A stretch of 64,000 nt of DNA from assembly GCF_900046475.1 (NCBI RefSeq), contig NZ_FCOU01000003.1, forward strand, positions 283,713 to 347,712. Reading direction: 5' to 3'. A program made the position numbers and the translations under genes. Shown here in pieces: positions 1 to 8,508 of the stretch. Under the pieces are notes generated by a model. The model did not search any database and was not told the origin of the DNA. It worked only from the letters and a program-made list of their open reading frames with translations. Within the stretch, counting starts at the first letter, position 1, and each line of letters starts with the position of its first letter. Source of the stretch: Collinsella ihumii (GTDB lineage Bacteria > Actinomycetota > Coriobacteriia > Coriobacteriales > Coriobacteriaceae).

Positions 1-687
1 GCCCGTCTCATTGAAGAGAAGGTGCGCGAACTCATGGACGAGGGTAAAGAGCTGGGCCGATCTTGCGTCCTGGGTATTGAGGAAGATGATAGGCGCGTAA
101 TCATCCGCCAGCACGAAGCCTCGGAACTCGTTCACGTCGTAGGGTCTGCTGCCATGATGAAAGAAGCTGCCGGCGCACGTGTACACCCCGGTGGATTCAA
201 TCTTCCTGCGCAGAAGCCTCACCGTCTCGTCCGCCTTTAGGAAACGTGCCCAACCGTCCTCAAGGGAGAGGATGGAGCGAATCATAGACACGGCTCTCTT
301 GGCATCTCGATCGCCAGCGCATGTTCCCATGAAGCTCACCGGCTCGTTGCCGGAGTCTTCCAGATACGCACTGAGCCAGTCCTGTCGGGACTGCATGAGA
401 TTGATGGTATCGTAGAGCTCGGGGCTCGGCTCTTCCGCACTGCCGGAATAGGTGGTGCGATAGTCCGGTATCTGCAGGGACATGCTCGGAACAGTGTCAT
501 CGTAGAAGTACGCAAGCGGCACATGCGTTTTCCCCGCCAACTTCTGCATCTGCTTTACGGTCGGAACCTTCTCGCCGGTAACCCATTGCTCCGCGCACTT
601 GCTGATGCCAATGAAATCGCGCGGCTCTTTGCGGACGCGCTCCATTGCCCAAGCAATTACCTCGGGATTAGGGATAATCCTCGTCAA
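1..687 (-). CDS. XRE / ImmA-IrrE family metallopeptidase, 3' end missing
   Basis: This 229-codon open frame runs off the left edge of the window. The first ~60 residues contain a helix-turn-helix-like stretch (around GISKCAEQWVTGEKVPTVKQ), and the last visible residues contain HEFAH, the zinc-binding HExxH of ImmA/IrrE peptidases, inside TLVHEFAHLLFNETG. Proteins of this layout act as regulators that cleave partner repressors, or as antitoxins of addiction modules; which applies here cannot be told because the end and any partner are outside the window. The start is a TTG at 685-687, chosen because GAGGGGAGG lies eight bases upstream and no ATG fits. It is the outermost gene seen of an accessory region. 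Confidence 0.8.
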   Translation of the reverse strand, partial: MTRIIPNPEVIAWAMERVRKEPRDFIGISKCAEQWVTGEKVPTVKQMQKLAGKTHVPLAYFYDDTVPSMSLQIPDYRTTYSGSAEEPSPELYDTINLMQSRQDWLSAYLEDSGNEPVSFMGTCAGDRDAKRAVSMIRSILSLEDGWARFLKADETVRLLRRKIESTGVYTCAGSFFHHGSRPYDVNEFRGFVLADDYAPIIFLNTQDARSAQLFTLVHEFAHLLFNETG

Positions 688-792
688 TTTGAGCGCCTCC
701 CCTCGTGCCTGATCGCAATGGACCCATCTGACCGCTTCCATTGTATCAGCCGATTGCTCGGGTAAGGACAGGATAGACGCATCGCGGGGCTC

Positions 793-1317
793 ATGCCTCT
801 TCGTGACTTGATTTGCAGGTTGAGAGAGGGGGCCGGGATTGCCAGAAAGGGGAAGGCGCCGGCGGAGAGGTCTTACGCAAGCCTCGTCCGCGGCGACAGG
901 CGCGGGGAGGCGATGCGCCAGCTCGGCTCGGCGGTCCCCCTGTCGGCGAGGATCGAGTGCGAGATGCAGTCGTCCGTCGGGTCGGCGGCCGCGGCCCTCG
1001 GCATGGAGGTGGCGAGGAGCTACTCCGGGGAGCGGAGGCCCGACCCCCTCAACGCGGTGCACGGCGCGATGAAGGGGTTCCTCGCCCGGTTCAGGGGGCT
1101 CTCGTCGCGCAGGGCGCAGCTCTACCTCGACTGGTTCTCCTGGCACTCGGGGTTCCGGGGCCCGGGGGCGGCGCGGGAGCGGCTGTCGGCGCTGATCGCG
1201 CTCGTCGCCGTCGGGAGGTGGGGCGGGTCGCGCTCCCGGCTGTTCGGGGAGCCCTATCCCGTCGAGGAGCGGGAGGCGGCGAAGGCGGAGGCGGCGGCAT
1301 GCTCGCGGGGGCGCATG
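793..1317 (+). pseudogene. IS1595-type (ISXO2-like) transposase, C-terminal relic
   Basis: The frame encodes a segment ending in LNAVHGAMKGFLARFRG followed by YLDWFSWHSGF, the characteristic end of ISXO2/IS1595-class transposases (family pattern: lNsvHs.lk.fl.rFrG...YLdnYl.Wf.w). The N-terminal zinc ribbon and the first catalytic residues are absent, and the frame continues past about 1317 into unrelated sequence. It differs in sequence from the complete IS1595 element at 35-36 kb, so it is the relic of a separate insertion. The base composition is extremely GC-rich compared with the genes on either side. Confidence 0.6.
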
Positions 1318-1505
1318 AAAAAGCACCAGAACGGATTAGCACGACCACATCGCCAAACTGCTCGAACTCTTCGGATGCAAAGTTCTCATCCAGGTCTTTG
1401 TGTACGGCACGCTTATGAAAACGGCATCAAGGCATCGGGTTGCTGGGATAATCTTCTGACGAAGGAGCAACCTGTCCCCAACATCCGACGAGAGAAGGGA
1501 TTGCG

Positions 1506-2315
1506 ATGTCCATAGCGCCCGCACCGACCTCGGCCCAAGTGGAGCAAATATGCAAAGTTCTCGGCGATACACACAACGGCCTCACTGGATCTGAAATTGG
1601 AAGAATGCTTTCCGTACTAAGTATCGCGGATACAGACCCTTCCAATACGAAATGGAAGAGACTGTACAATGCGCTCGCCGACAGAGCGAACGGCACCGGA
1701 AAGACCACTGCCGTGTATGGCCTCGTACAATATTGTTTCGATCCTGCGCGTGGCATCGACAACGGCACGCGATACAGATGGATGATGAACGAAGTGAATC
1801 AAGTCCTCATGCTTTTAGGCATCGAAGTGCGCGATGACGGCAAGTTGCACAAAGTCCAAGTGGCGAAAACGCTGAATGAAGTTGGGCGCCGAACTAAAAA
1901 CCTCAGGAAAGCGCTTGTCGCAGCCGGTGCCCATTCTGAGGTCCTGAATTGCTGCCGCGAAGAACTTCTCGTTGATGACTACTTCCATGCCGTCCTAGAA
2001 GCGTCGAAGAGCCTTTGCGCCCGTATAAAAGCAATGTCCACGCTCGACCTCGATGGATCAAGACTGTTTGACAAAGCGCTGAACGTCAAGGATCCGTATA
2101 TAGCCTTGAACACTCTGCGGACTGAATCGGAACGTAATCAGCAAAATGGCCTCAGGGAAATGCTCAACGGCGTGATGCACCTGTTTCGCAACCCAACGGC
2201 ACACGAGCTTAGAATCCATTGGGACATCAATGAGCGGGACGCCGTCGAAGTCCTCAACCTGATCTCCCTTCTCCATAAGCTGCTTGATGGCTGTACCATT
2301 GTACCAAGGCCTTAA
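1506..2315 (+). CDS. TIGR02391 family protein (HEPN-like)
   Basis: A 269-aa soluble protein. Residues ~150-260 match the TIGR02391 pattern: YFHAVLEASKSLCARIK, then DGSRLFDKAL, then GLREMLNGVMHLFRNPTAHE. The closing RNPTAH is an R-x4-H motif typical of HEPN nucleases. The N-terminal ~140 residues are helical and unrecognised. The family is scattered in defence islands, often beside restriction-modification or abortive-infection genes, as here. AGAAGGG precedes the ATG. The molecular role is unknown; RNase activity is an inference from the HEPN motif only. Confidence 0.7.
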   Translation: MSIAPAPTSAQVEQICKVLGDTHNGLTGSEIGRMLSVLSIADTDPSNTKWKRLYNALADRANGTGKTTAVYGLVQYCFDPARGIDNGTRYRWMMNEVNQVLMLLGIEVRDDGKLHKVQVAKTLNEVGRRTKNLRKALVAAGAHSEVLNCCREELLVDDYFHAVLEASKSLCARIKAMSTLDLDGSRLFDKALNVKDPYIALNTLRTESERNQQNGLREMLNGVMHLFRNPTAHELRIHWDINERDAVEVLNLISLLHKLLDGCTIVPRP

Positions 2316-2785
2316 TAGCCCATCTTTGAATCAGCACCGACGCGATAGACGCCCTCCTCATCGTCGACGTACCCGAGCGCACACTCGACCTCTTCGGAAC
2401 CACTGGGCCCGAGAAATCCGATTTGAGATGGTAAGAAGGTTCCTTCACCTCGCAAACGGCATGACCGGCTTGACTCGACCGCAGCGCGTAGCGGTGGCAC
2501 CGGGATTCTTGGCCTAATTCTCTCCTTGACCAAGGGGCACTCTGCAACGCCGTTTTCTCACAGCATCCGGGTCTGAGACTCAGCCTTCTCCAAGATCTTT
2601 TCGGAGCCCTTCAGCAGCGCTTTGCCTACTAGACGCAGCCACGGACGAGGAGTTGACCTCGCGCCTCGCGTCGGGGGACCTCAAGTGAGAGCCATCATAG
2701 GGGCGCTCGCCGACAAGTAGCAGCGGTCACCCTCCAACGTCCCTAGAATGGTTGACGACGACAATTCGCCATATCAGGAGGAGCA
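2316..2785. other. intergenic, degraded sequence
   Basis: No convincing gene. A minus-strand stretch (about 2316-2450) reads GFLGPSGSEEVECALGYVDD, which has protein-like composition and could be the C-terminal remnant of an unidentified gene. The last bases hold AGGAGGAGC, the ribosome binding site of the next gene. Confidence 0.4.
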
Positions 2786-4612
2786 ATGCATCCCGCGGTC
2801 ACGGAATCTGGGCGATTCATCGGATACTACAGTATCGAGGAGGCCGAGCGCCTCTTCGCCGGGCACATGTGCATCGACCTCCCGCAGATCCTCGTCGAAG
2901 ACGAAGTGGCTGCCGACATGACCGTCGAAAACGGCTGGAGGTACATAAGGAACACGGACGGCACCTACAGTCTCTGGGACGGCGAGTCCTTCGAACGCGA
3001 GTTCGGGGTCGAGCTCGACTCGACCATCCGCCGCCGCGAGGACATCAGATGGGCACGGAAGCGCCAGCTTCAGTCGCGATTCCAACGACTCGTCACCGGA
3101 TCCGAATCCCCAACATGGAACGATGTCGAGCGAGAGACCGTCAGGGAACGCCCCTCTCAGATGCGGAACGAACAAAGCCGAGGGACCAGTTCTACCTCCA
3201 CGCTGGGAGACCCTAGCAAGCAGCCCAGCCTTAAGAGGTCACGTCGGCGTCAGCTGAGCGAAAGCGAGCTCAAAGCGCTGGAGAAGCGAGAGCGGGCGAG
3301 CGAAGAGCTGCGCGCCGAGATGGAGCGCGAGCGCCAGGAGATCCTTGCGCGCCGTCGCGAACAAAAGGCGAAAAAAACCGGTGATAGCCAGCAGGAGACG
3401 GTGCGCGCCCAACGCACCGGTACTGCCCGCAAGGAACCCCGTCAGGAGAAGCGGCCCGCTCCCATGAATGGCCAGTGGAGGGAAGTCAACTCCCAAGGGG
3501 CGATGCAGGAGGCCCGCAAGCGCGAGCTGAAGCAGAAGGAAAAGCAGCGGGCACAGCGCGAGAAGAGAATCAGGCAGCTCCACCCAGAGGCAACCCCGCA
3601 AAGCCCCACCGTCTCTTCGCCCGCCGTTGATGGCCCCGTCCCCTTTGTCAAAAAAGAGTCTCGCAAGGACGCTAGGCTCCGCGATGAAGAGCTGCTCGCC
3701 CACGTCACGGAGCGCCACGAGGAGGGTGCCTGCGCACAGGTTGCAGAGCTTCTGAAAAGAAAAACCATGGAGGGAGTTGTGCTTAGGGTGATGACCGTCG
3801 CCGGGCTCCAACCGGGGCTCACCCTTCCGAGGGGGTTCTCCCCCGATGCCGACCCCGCCCGCTTGAGAAACTTCTACTGCCAAAGCAATTTCATTCGCAC
3901 GTTTTGCTTCGACTTCCTAGCGGGCCTGATCGAGCGCGCAGGGGACATGGGCGCAACCTACGGGACGGAACCGCTCACTTGGGCCCTCGACCACTGCGAG
4001 GACACTGCGGGCCCCAAGCGTCACGCGGCACGTTGCATCCTCGCGGAGAGCGAGCATACCCTCGTCTTCTCCGAGTCGTGCATAGATGAGGCGGCAGCCT
4101 GTGAGGATCCGCTCACCTATATCCCTTATAAAACCACACTCGTCCGCATACCCGGCCACGAAGGCGAGAGCTGGGGGGTCGCCGCGCTGCAGGACGGGGA
4201 CGAGATCATCCTCGTCACCATCGGCAGCAGAGGACTTACCGACATCGCGCGCAACATGCTCGCCTACGTCGAGAACCTCTGCAGGCCGCGCCCGCACGAC
4301 GACGGGACGACGGATTACAGGAGCCTGCCGCAAAGGAACGGTGCTCCGCACGGTCAGAGCACCAAGTCGAGCGACCGGGTGCACAGGGTCGCGAGCGGCA
4401 CCGTTAGCGGCACGGCTGCCCCATCGACGCGCTTGCACCGAGGCGAATCGATAAGCGCCCCCTACACACGGCGCGCTCACACCAGAAGGCAGCACTACGG
4501 AGCCGGTAACCGTCTCGTAAAAATCGTCACTATCCGCGAGACGCTCGTCACGGGCAGATGCAAGGACCCCGGCAAGCTGCCCAAGGGCATGAGAGTCCAT
4601 TATGTTAGCTAG
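2786..4612 (+). CDS. hypothetical 608-aa protein with central charged helix
   Basis: I do not recognise this family. Residues 1-100 form a compact domain (GRFIGYYSIEEAERLFAGH, YSLWDGESFEREFG). About 100-290 are low-complexity and highly charged (ELKALEKRERASEELRAEME), predicted long helix or coiled coil. About 295-500 form a second globular region with five or more cysteines (YCQSNFIRTFCFDFL, ESCIDEAAACEDP) ending in WGVAALQDGDEIILVTIGSR. The last ~90 residues are basic and low-complexity. AGGAGGAGCA directly precedes the ATG. There are no membrane segments or signal peptide. It sits between a HEPN protein and hsdR, so a mobile-element or defence role is plausible but unproven. Confidence 0.6.
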   Translation: MHPAVTESGRFIGYYSIEEAERLFAGHMCIDLPQILVEDEVAADMTVENGWRYIRNTDGTYSLWDGESFEREFGVELDSTIRRREDIRWARKRQLQSRFQRLVTGSESPTWNDVERETVRERPSQMRNEQSRGTSSTSTLGDPSKQPSLKRSRRRQLSESELKALEKRERASEELRAEMERERQEILARRREQKAKKTGDSQQETVRAQRTGTARKEPRQEKRPAPMNGQWREVNSQGAMQEARKRELKQKEKQRAQREKRIRQLHPEATPQSPTVSSPAVDGPVPFVKKESRKDARLRDEELLAHVTERHEEGACAQVAELLKRKTMEGVVLRVMTVAGLQPGLTLPRGFSPDADPARLRNFYCQSNFIRTFCFDFLAGLIERAGDMGATYGTEPLTWALDHCEDTAGPKRHAARCILAESEHTLVFSESCIDEAAACEDPLTYIPYKTTLVRIPGHEGESWGVAALQDGDEIILVTIGSRGLTDIARNMLAYVENLCRPRPHDDGTTDYRSLPQRNGAPHGQSTKSSDRVHRVASGTVSGTAAPSTRLHRGESISAPYTRRAHTRRQHYGAGNRLVKIVTIRETLVTGRCKDPGKLPKGMRVHYVS

Positions 4613-4684
4613 GCAGGCACCCCGCTTGCAGCCGCAACGGATTAGCTAAGACCCAATGGACTCGCTGCGCTTCCATCGAGGCCC

Positions 4685-7600
4685 CTAGTCTACACCCAAA
4701 TTGCAAAAGCGCTCGTAAAAGACCTTGAGGCGATCGACGACACGCGCTTTCATCGTCGCGTAGGCGTTCTGCGGAGCGAATCGGGACGGCTTCTTCGTCA
4801 TGAGGTTTGCGATAGCGGTCCCCGTCTCCGGAACGCCACCATCCTTGAACGCGCGCGCCATGAGTTCGCGCGTTTCGTCCGGCTTGAGCTTCTCCTCTTC
4901 GATAATGTTAGCGATCTCGCTGTCGTATTCCACAGCGATGTAACTATGCCATTCGGCGGTCATATCTACGCTCGCGTCGAGGCTCTCGATGAAGCGCTCG
5001 ATGAGGTCACGCTTGTCGCGCAGCTCGAGGCTCGACATGATGCTGCGCTCGATGTCGGCGGCGATCGTCTTGTCGGTCCCGTTTGAGTCGTGGTACTTCT
5101 GCACGAGCATGAGGATGTAGTCGATGTTGATGTCGACCTGCTTGAGCAGCTCGACCTCGAAGACGAGGTCGTCGTTGATGATGGTGGACTCGACGTCGGT
5201 CACGCGGTACTTCTGGTAGAGGTCGGCGTACTCGCTGCGGTAGTCCTGCTCGTCGCGCGGCGTCATGGGGTCGTCGGCCTGGAAGTCGTCGAACGCCGTG
5301 AGGATGTTGCGCAGGCGCAGGATGGCGCCGAACAGGGCGATGAACGCCTTTTCCGCACCCTCGCCCTCAATGATCTGGCCGAGCGGGAACTCCTCGTAGA
5401 GCTGGTTCACCTTCTCGGTGTACTCGACGAGGTACTCCGCGTAGGGGCGCAGCAGCACGACGCCGCCGGCGTCCTTGTCGCCGAACAGGGCGATGGCGCG
5501 GTTGACCTCGTCCTCGAGGTTTCTGAAGCACACGATGTTGCCGTAGGACTTCACCTTGTTCAGGATGCGGTTCGTGCGGCTGAAGGCCTGGATGAGGCCA
5601 TGGTTCCTGAGGTCCTTGTCGACCCACAGCGTGTTCAGGGTCGTGGCGTCGAAGCCGGTGAGGAACATGTTGACCACGATGGTCATGTCCACCTGGCGCG
5701 ACTTCATGCGGTCGGAGAGGTCCTTGTAGTAGTTCTGGAAGCCCTCCGAAGACGTGTCGTAGTTCGTGCTGAACATGGCGTTGTAGTCGCCGATGGCGGC
5801 CTCGAGGAAGTCGCGGCTCGGCGTGTCGAGGCTCTCGGTGTCGAACGACTCGTCGGGAAGGCCGCATCCGTCGTCGGCCTCGTTGGGGCCGAAGCTGTAG
5901 ATGAGCGCGATCTTGAGCGGTTCGCCGCCGCGCTCAGCCATGATGCGCTTGAAGGCCGAGTAGTAGATCTTGGCCATGTCGATCGAGGCGCACGCGAAGA
6001 TGGAGTTGAAGCCCATGACGCGGTTGCCCTTGAAGACGTAGCTGCGGTTGCGCTTGGTCTTCTGGTCGTAGCGGTCGAGCACGTAGTTCACGACGGCGTC
6101 GACGCGCTCTGACGCCTTGAGGGCGCCCTCGCGGTAGATGTCGTAGACCTTCTGGTCGGGGAAGTCGTCGCGCTCGCGGATGGTCTTGATGTAGTCGATG
6201 CGGAACGGCAGGACGTTCTCGTCGCGGATGGCATCCACGATGGTGTAGGTGTGCAGCTTGTCGCCGAACGCCTGCTCGGTGGTGCGCAGCTGCGGGTTGC
6301 CGCCGCTGCCGGCGTTCTGCGCGAAGATGGGCGTGCCGGTGAATCCGAACAGGTGGTAGTTCTTGAAGTGCTTGGTGATGGCCATGTGCATCTCGCCGAA
6401 CTGGCTGCGGTGGCACTCGTCGAAGATGATGACGACGTGCGCCTGGTAGACGGGGTGCTTGGCGTTGCGCTTGATGAAGTTCGAGAGCTTCTGGATCGTG
6501 GTCACTATGATGCGGCTCTCGGGGTCGGAGAGCTGTCGGGTGAGCACCGCCGTGGAGGTGTTGCTGTCCACAGCACCCTTCTCGAAGCGGTCGTACTCCC
6601 TCATGGTCTGGTAGTCGAGGTCCTTGCGGTCCACGACGAACAGGACCTTGTCCACGCCCTCCATGCCGCTCGCGAGCTGGGCGGTCTTGAAGCTGGTGAG
6701 CGTCTTGCCGCTGCCCGTAGTGTGCCAGACGTAGCCGCCGGCGCGCAGGGTGCCGAGCATCTTCTTGTCGTTCTCGCTGATGAGGATGCGGTTCAGGATG
6801 CGCTCGGTGGCGACGATCTGGTACGGGCGCATGACGAGCAGGTTCTCGTCGACGTCGAACACGCAGTACTTCGTGAGGATGTTCAGCAGCGCGTGCTTGG
6901 AGAAGAACGTCGAGGTGAACGGGACGAGGTCGCGGATGGGCAGGTTGTCGGCGTCCGCCCACCAGCTGGTGAACTTGAAGCTGTTCGACGACTTCTTGCC
7001 GGAGCGGGCGCGCCCCGCCATCTCGGCGATGTGGTTGGAGCGTGTGGTGTTGGAGTAGTACTTGGTGTGCGTGCCGTTGCTGATGACGAAGATCTGCACG
7101 TACTCGTAGAGGCCACAGCCGCTCCAGAAGCTGTCGCGCTGGTAGCGCTCGATCTGGTTGAAGGCCTCCTCGATGGGCTTGCCGCGGCGCTTGAGCTCCA
7201 CGTGCACGAGCGGCAGGCCGTTGACGAGGACCGTCACGTCATAGCGGTTCTCGTAGGAGCCCAGCTGCGTGTACTGGTTCATGACCTGCAGGCGGTTGTT
7301 GTGGATGTTGCGCTTGTCGATGAGGCGGACGTTCTTGACCGAGCCGTCGTCGCGGTGCAGGACCTGGACGTGGTCGCGCTGGATGCGGCGGGTCTTCTGG
7401 GTGATGCCGTCGCCCTCCGAGGCGATGACGCCGCGGAAGAAGCCGCGCCACTCGCCGTCGGTGAAGGTGATGCCGTTGAGGGCCTCGAGCTGAGCGCGCA
7501 GGTTCGCGACGAGGTCGCCCTCGGTCTGAGGGGTGAAGCGCTCGTAGCCCTGGCGGGTCAGCTGCGCGATGAACGCCTTCTCGAGCGCGGCCTCGGACTG

Positions 7601-7738
7601 GTAGGCCGACGATCGTGGTCCCTCCGCCGGCTGGGCGGCGCACACCGTGGCCTGCCCGCCGAAGGCCATGACGTCGAACCTGACCGATCCGGGCAGGTCG
7701 TCTGCGAGGGGCGTTGTGTACTCGGGGCCTATGCTCAT
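4685..7738 (-). CDS. hsdR: type I restriction enzyme, endonuclease/translocase subunit HsdR
   Basis: A 1017-aa motor and nuclease subunit of the type I restriction complex; with HsdM and HsdS it translocates and cuts unmodified foreign DNA. The N-terminal nuclease domain shows VNGLPLVHVELKRRG (the ExK of the PD-(D/E)xK fold). The helicase core has Walker A TTGSGKT, the DEAD-box variant DECHRSQFG, and FTGTP. The C-terminal helical part (VFEVELLKQVDINIDYILML) fits the HsdM-contact domain. Length is normal and the frame intact. It is last in the operon hsdM-DUF4145-hsdS-GIY-YIG-hsdR and is separated from the preceding gene by 95 bases, so it may also have its own promoter. Confidence 0.97.
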   Translation of the reverse strand: MSIGPEYTTPLADDLPGSVRFDVMAFGGQATVCAAQPAEGPRSSAYQSEAALEKAFIAQLTRQGYERFTPQTEGDLVANLRAQLEALNGITFTDGEWRGFFRGVIASEGDGITQKTRRIQRDHVQVLHRDDGSVKNVRLIDKRNIHNNRLQVMNQYTQLGSYENRYDVTVLVNGLPLVHVELKRRGKPIEEAFNQIERYQRDSFWSGCGLYEYVQIFVISNGTHTKYYSNTTRSNHIAEMAGRARSGKKSSNSFKFTSWWADADNLPIRDLVPFTSTFFSKHALLNILTKYCVFDVDENLLVMRPYQIVATERILNRILISENDKKMLGTLRAGGYVWHTTGSGKTLTSFKTAQLASGMEGVDKVLFVVDRKDLDYQTMREYDRFEKGAVDSNTSTAVLTRQLSDPESRIIVTTIQKLSNFIKRNAKHPVYQAHVVIIFDECHRSQFGEMHMAITKHFKNYHLFGFTGTPIFAQNAGSGGNPQLRTTEQAFGDKLHTYTIVDAIRDENVLPFRIDYIKTIRERDDFPDQKVYDIYREGALKASERVDAVVNYVLDRYDQKTKRNRSYVFKGNRVMGFNSIFACASIDMAKIYYSAFKRIMAERGGEPLKIALIYSFGPNEADDGCGLPDESFDTESLDTPSRDFLEAAIGDYNAMFSTNYDTSSEGFQNYYKDLSDRMKSRQVDMTIVVNMFLTGFDATTLNTLWVDKDLRNHGLIQAFSRTNRILNKVKSYGNIVCFRNLEDEVNRAIALFGDKDAGGVVLLRPYAEYLVEYTEKVNQLYEEFPLGQIIEGEGAEKAFIALFGAILRLRNILTAFDDFQADDPMTPRDEQDYRSEYADLYQKYRVTDVESTIINDDLVFEVELLKQVDINIDYILMLVQKYHDSNGTDKTIAADIERSIMSSLELRDKRDLIERFIESLDASVDMTAEWHSYIAVEYDSEIANIIEEEKLKPDETRELMARAFKDGGVPETGTAIANLMTKKPSRFAPQNAYATMKARVVDRLKVFYERFCNLGVD

Positions 7739-7833
7739 GATTCTCTACGCTGCTTTCATCTTAGATGCTGGTACTGTCGTCATGATAACTGTGGGGCGGG
7801 CGCCGGCGGTCTCACGGGATAGCCGGTGGTCGC

Positions 7834-8502
7834 CTAGCGGTCCGCGTCACGCTCCATGCGGTCGCGCCTTTCAGAAAGGCGCTCGCCGCCGTAGGTGAAG
7901 TGGAGCGGGCCCTGAACGCCGCATTTGCGGCCAAGGAGCTCCTTGGCGAGCGCCGAGAGCGAGGTGGTCACGCCTTTGTATTCGACGCGGGTATCGTCGA
8001 CCACGGTCGCGACCTTGGACGGATCGTTGGCGAAGGCCACTGTCTCGCCGGGCTTGATGCCGACCATGGAGAAACGGAAACGGGTACGCCTGCCCGTTGC
8101 GGCGTCCTGGCGCGCCTCTTCTGCCTCGCGCTCCTCCTCGATCTGCTCGCCCGTGGGCGTGACGCGGTGGAGCCTGTCCTCGGTGCCCGAGATGCGGGCT
8201 ATCGCCTCGAGGATGGCGTAGGCGTCCTCGGGCGCCATCTCGAAGAACTCCTTGGTGCGCTTCTGGCCGTTGAACGTCTCGATGGTACGCAGGTCGGGGT
8301 TCAGCTGGTCGATGAGCTCGTGGAGGGCCTTGTCGGTCAGCTTGTGGTCGACGTCGTAGGTCGCGTAGGCGCGGAAGGCGTACGGCAGGGCTTCTGAGCG
8401 GTTGAGCTCGCGAAGGCGCCGCTGCAGGTCGGACGCGTAGCCGATCTTGACGTACTGCGGGAAGCTGGGGTTCGTGAGGATGTAGATGACGCCCTTGGAC
8501 AT
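7834..8502 (-). CDS. GIY-YIG nuclease-fold protein with C-terminal RAMA-like domain
   Basis: 222 aa. Residues 1-90 are a GIY-YIG-type domain (GVIYILTNPSFPQYVKIGYA, where the second motif is VKIGY). Residues ~145-215 (FSMVGIKPGETVAFANDP, then VEYKGVTTSLSALAKELLG, then FTYGGERLSERRD) match the RAMA/DUF4357-like domain found fused to restriction and modification proteins and thought to read modified DNA. It lies six bases downstream of the hsdS stop, inside the type I operon, so it is likely co-translated with hsdS. Role inferred: an accessory endonuclease or modification reader of this system. Catalytic competence cannot be judged by eye. Confidence 0.75.
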   Translation of the reverse strand: MSKGVIYILTNPSFPQYVKIGYASDLQRRLRELNRSEALPYAFRAYATYDVDHKLTDKALHELIDQLNPDLRTIETFNGQKRTKEFFEMAPEDAYAILEAIARISGTEDRLHRVTPTGEQIEEEREAEEARQDAATGRRTRFRFSMVGIKPGETVAFANDPSKVATVVDDTRVEYKGVTTSLSALAKELLGRKCGVQGPLHFTYGGERLSERRDRMERDADR

Positions 8503-8508
8503 GACGCT

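Noticed and set aside
793-1515. Functional gene in the very GC-rich 793-1515 frame
   Set aside because: Only the transposase C-terminal motif is recognisable; the N-terminus is missing and the end runs into unrelated sequence.
6251-7822. 523-codon frame antisense to hsdR (and another at 5090-6112)
   Set aside because: Shadow frames; hsdR has all family motifs on the minus strand.
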